Source of the DNA: Limnochordia bacterium
GTDB taxonomy: Bacteria; Bacillota; Limnochordia; DUMW01
DNA: 32,712 nucleotides
Direction of reading: 5' to 3'
Assembly: GCA_023230925.1 (NCBI GenBank)
Contig: JALNWK010000032.1
Span: 1-32,712 of the forward strand
The notes beneath the pieces are model-generated. The model made no database searches. It was not told where the DNA came from and was given only the letters and a program-made list of their open reading frames with translations. Below, in pieces: positions 32,601 to 32,712 of the stretch. Position 1 is the stretch's first letter; every line of letters begins with the position of its first letter. The translations under genes and the position numbers were made by a program.

Positions 32601-32712
32601 TTAGATATTGGGGGGAGTAAATCAGGAATATGTAAATGACGAAAGAGTAACCATTCTTTTCATATAGAGGAAGGAAAAAGAGATGACACCGAGAACCCCG
32701 TAGTTATTGAGA

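Noticed and set aside
32331..32639. Plus-strand frames opposite the dehydrogenase remnant
   Set aside because: The minus strand carries clear SDR motifs in order, so the plus frames are complements of a pseudogene.
1..32712. CRISPR arrays, insertion sequences and phage gene clusters
   Set aside because: I found no regularly spaced repeats, transposase genes or phage structural genes; the tyrosine recombinase has no visible att repeats around it.

Overview
The window looks like a chromosomal segment of a Gram-positive Bacillota. Nearly every gene has an AGGAGG-type Shine-Dalgarno site, TTG and GTG starts are common, and recombination repair is of the AddAB type. A YtaF-like (sporulation-associated) membrane protein, a YtrA-type GntR regulator with its ABC genes, a rimO-pgsA pair and a class I c-di-GMP riboswitch point the same way. 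A Clostridia- or Limnochordia-like lineage would fit, but this is a guess. By eye the GC content is near 50%. The segment is mostly ordinary chromosome with several accessory modules and one decayed gene.

Layout. (1) 1-2160: a tRNA-Ala(CGC) with its promoter, a ytaF-like gene, and a membrane-anchored diguanylate cyclase that converges on ytaF and overlaps it. (2) 2038-9040: a structured leader and addB-addA. (3) 9108-9468: a single cold-shock gene with its own promoter and terminator. (4) 9516-11421, minus strand: a two-gene membrane operon, one product being a shortened NuoM-like protein that lacks the conserved Glu. (5) 11464-14005: a signalling module made of a degenerate cobalamin-domain protein, a second diguanylate cyclase, a c-di-GMP-I riboswitch and a 69-aa two-helix membrane protein. 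(6) 14030-15822, minus strand: a secreted protein and a lipoprotein that looks like a zinc peptidase without its zinc ligands. (7) 15890-20536: rimO, pgsA, a PAP2-family membrane enzyme, an orphan ParB-like protein and a tyrosine recombinase. (8) 20536-25931: a YtrA-like regulator with two ABC ATPase/permease pairs and a DUF4097-like protein. (9) 25932-29393: a heavily regulated glycerol-3-phosphate-dehydrogenase-like locus in which two normally separate flavoproteins are one 908-aa chain, followed by a DUF1667 gene. (10) 29454-31811: an ABC exporter with a TetR regulator. (11) 31802-32600, minus strand: a broken short-chain dehydrogenase gene. I see no gene in the last ~110 bases.

How the parts work together. 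The most notable unit is region 5. A sensor-like protein that has lost its cobalamin ligands sits 7 bases before a diguanylate cyclase with an intact active site and inhibitory site. About 75 bases further on, a c-di-GMP riboswitch that keeps all three ligand-contact bases controls a tiny membrane protein. This suggests a compact make-and-sense c-di-GMP circuit. A second diguanylate cyclase lies about 10 kb away. The G3P locus combines an operator-like repeat around the -35 box with a terminator in the leader, so control at both initiation and elongation is likely. The YtrA-like operon carries a perfect 12-bp inverted repeat at its predicted transcription start.
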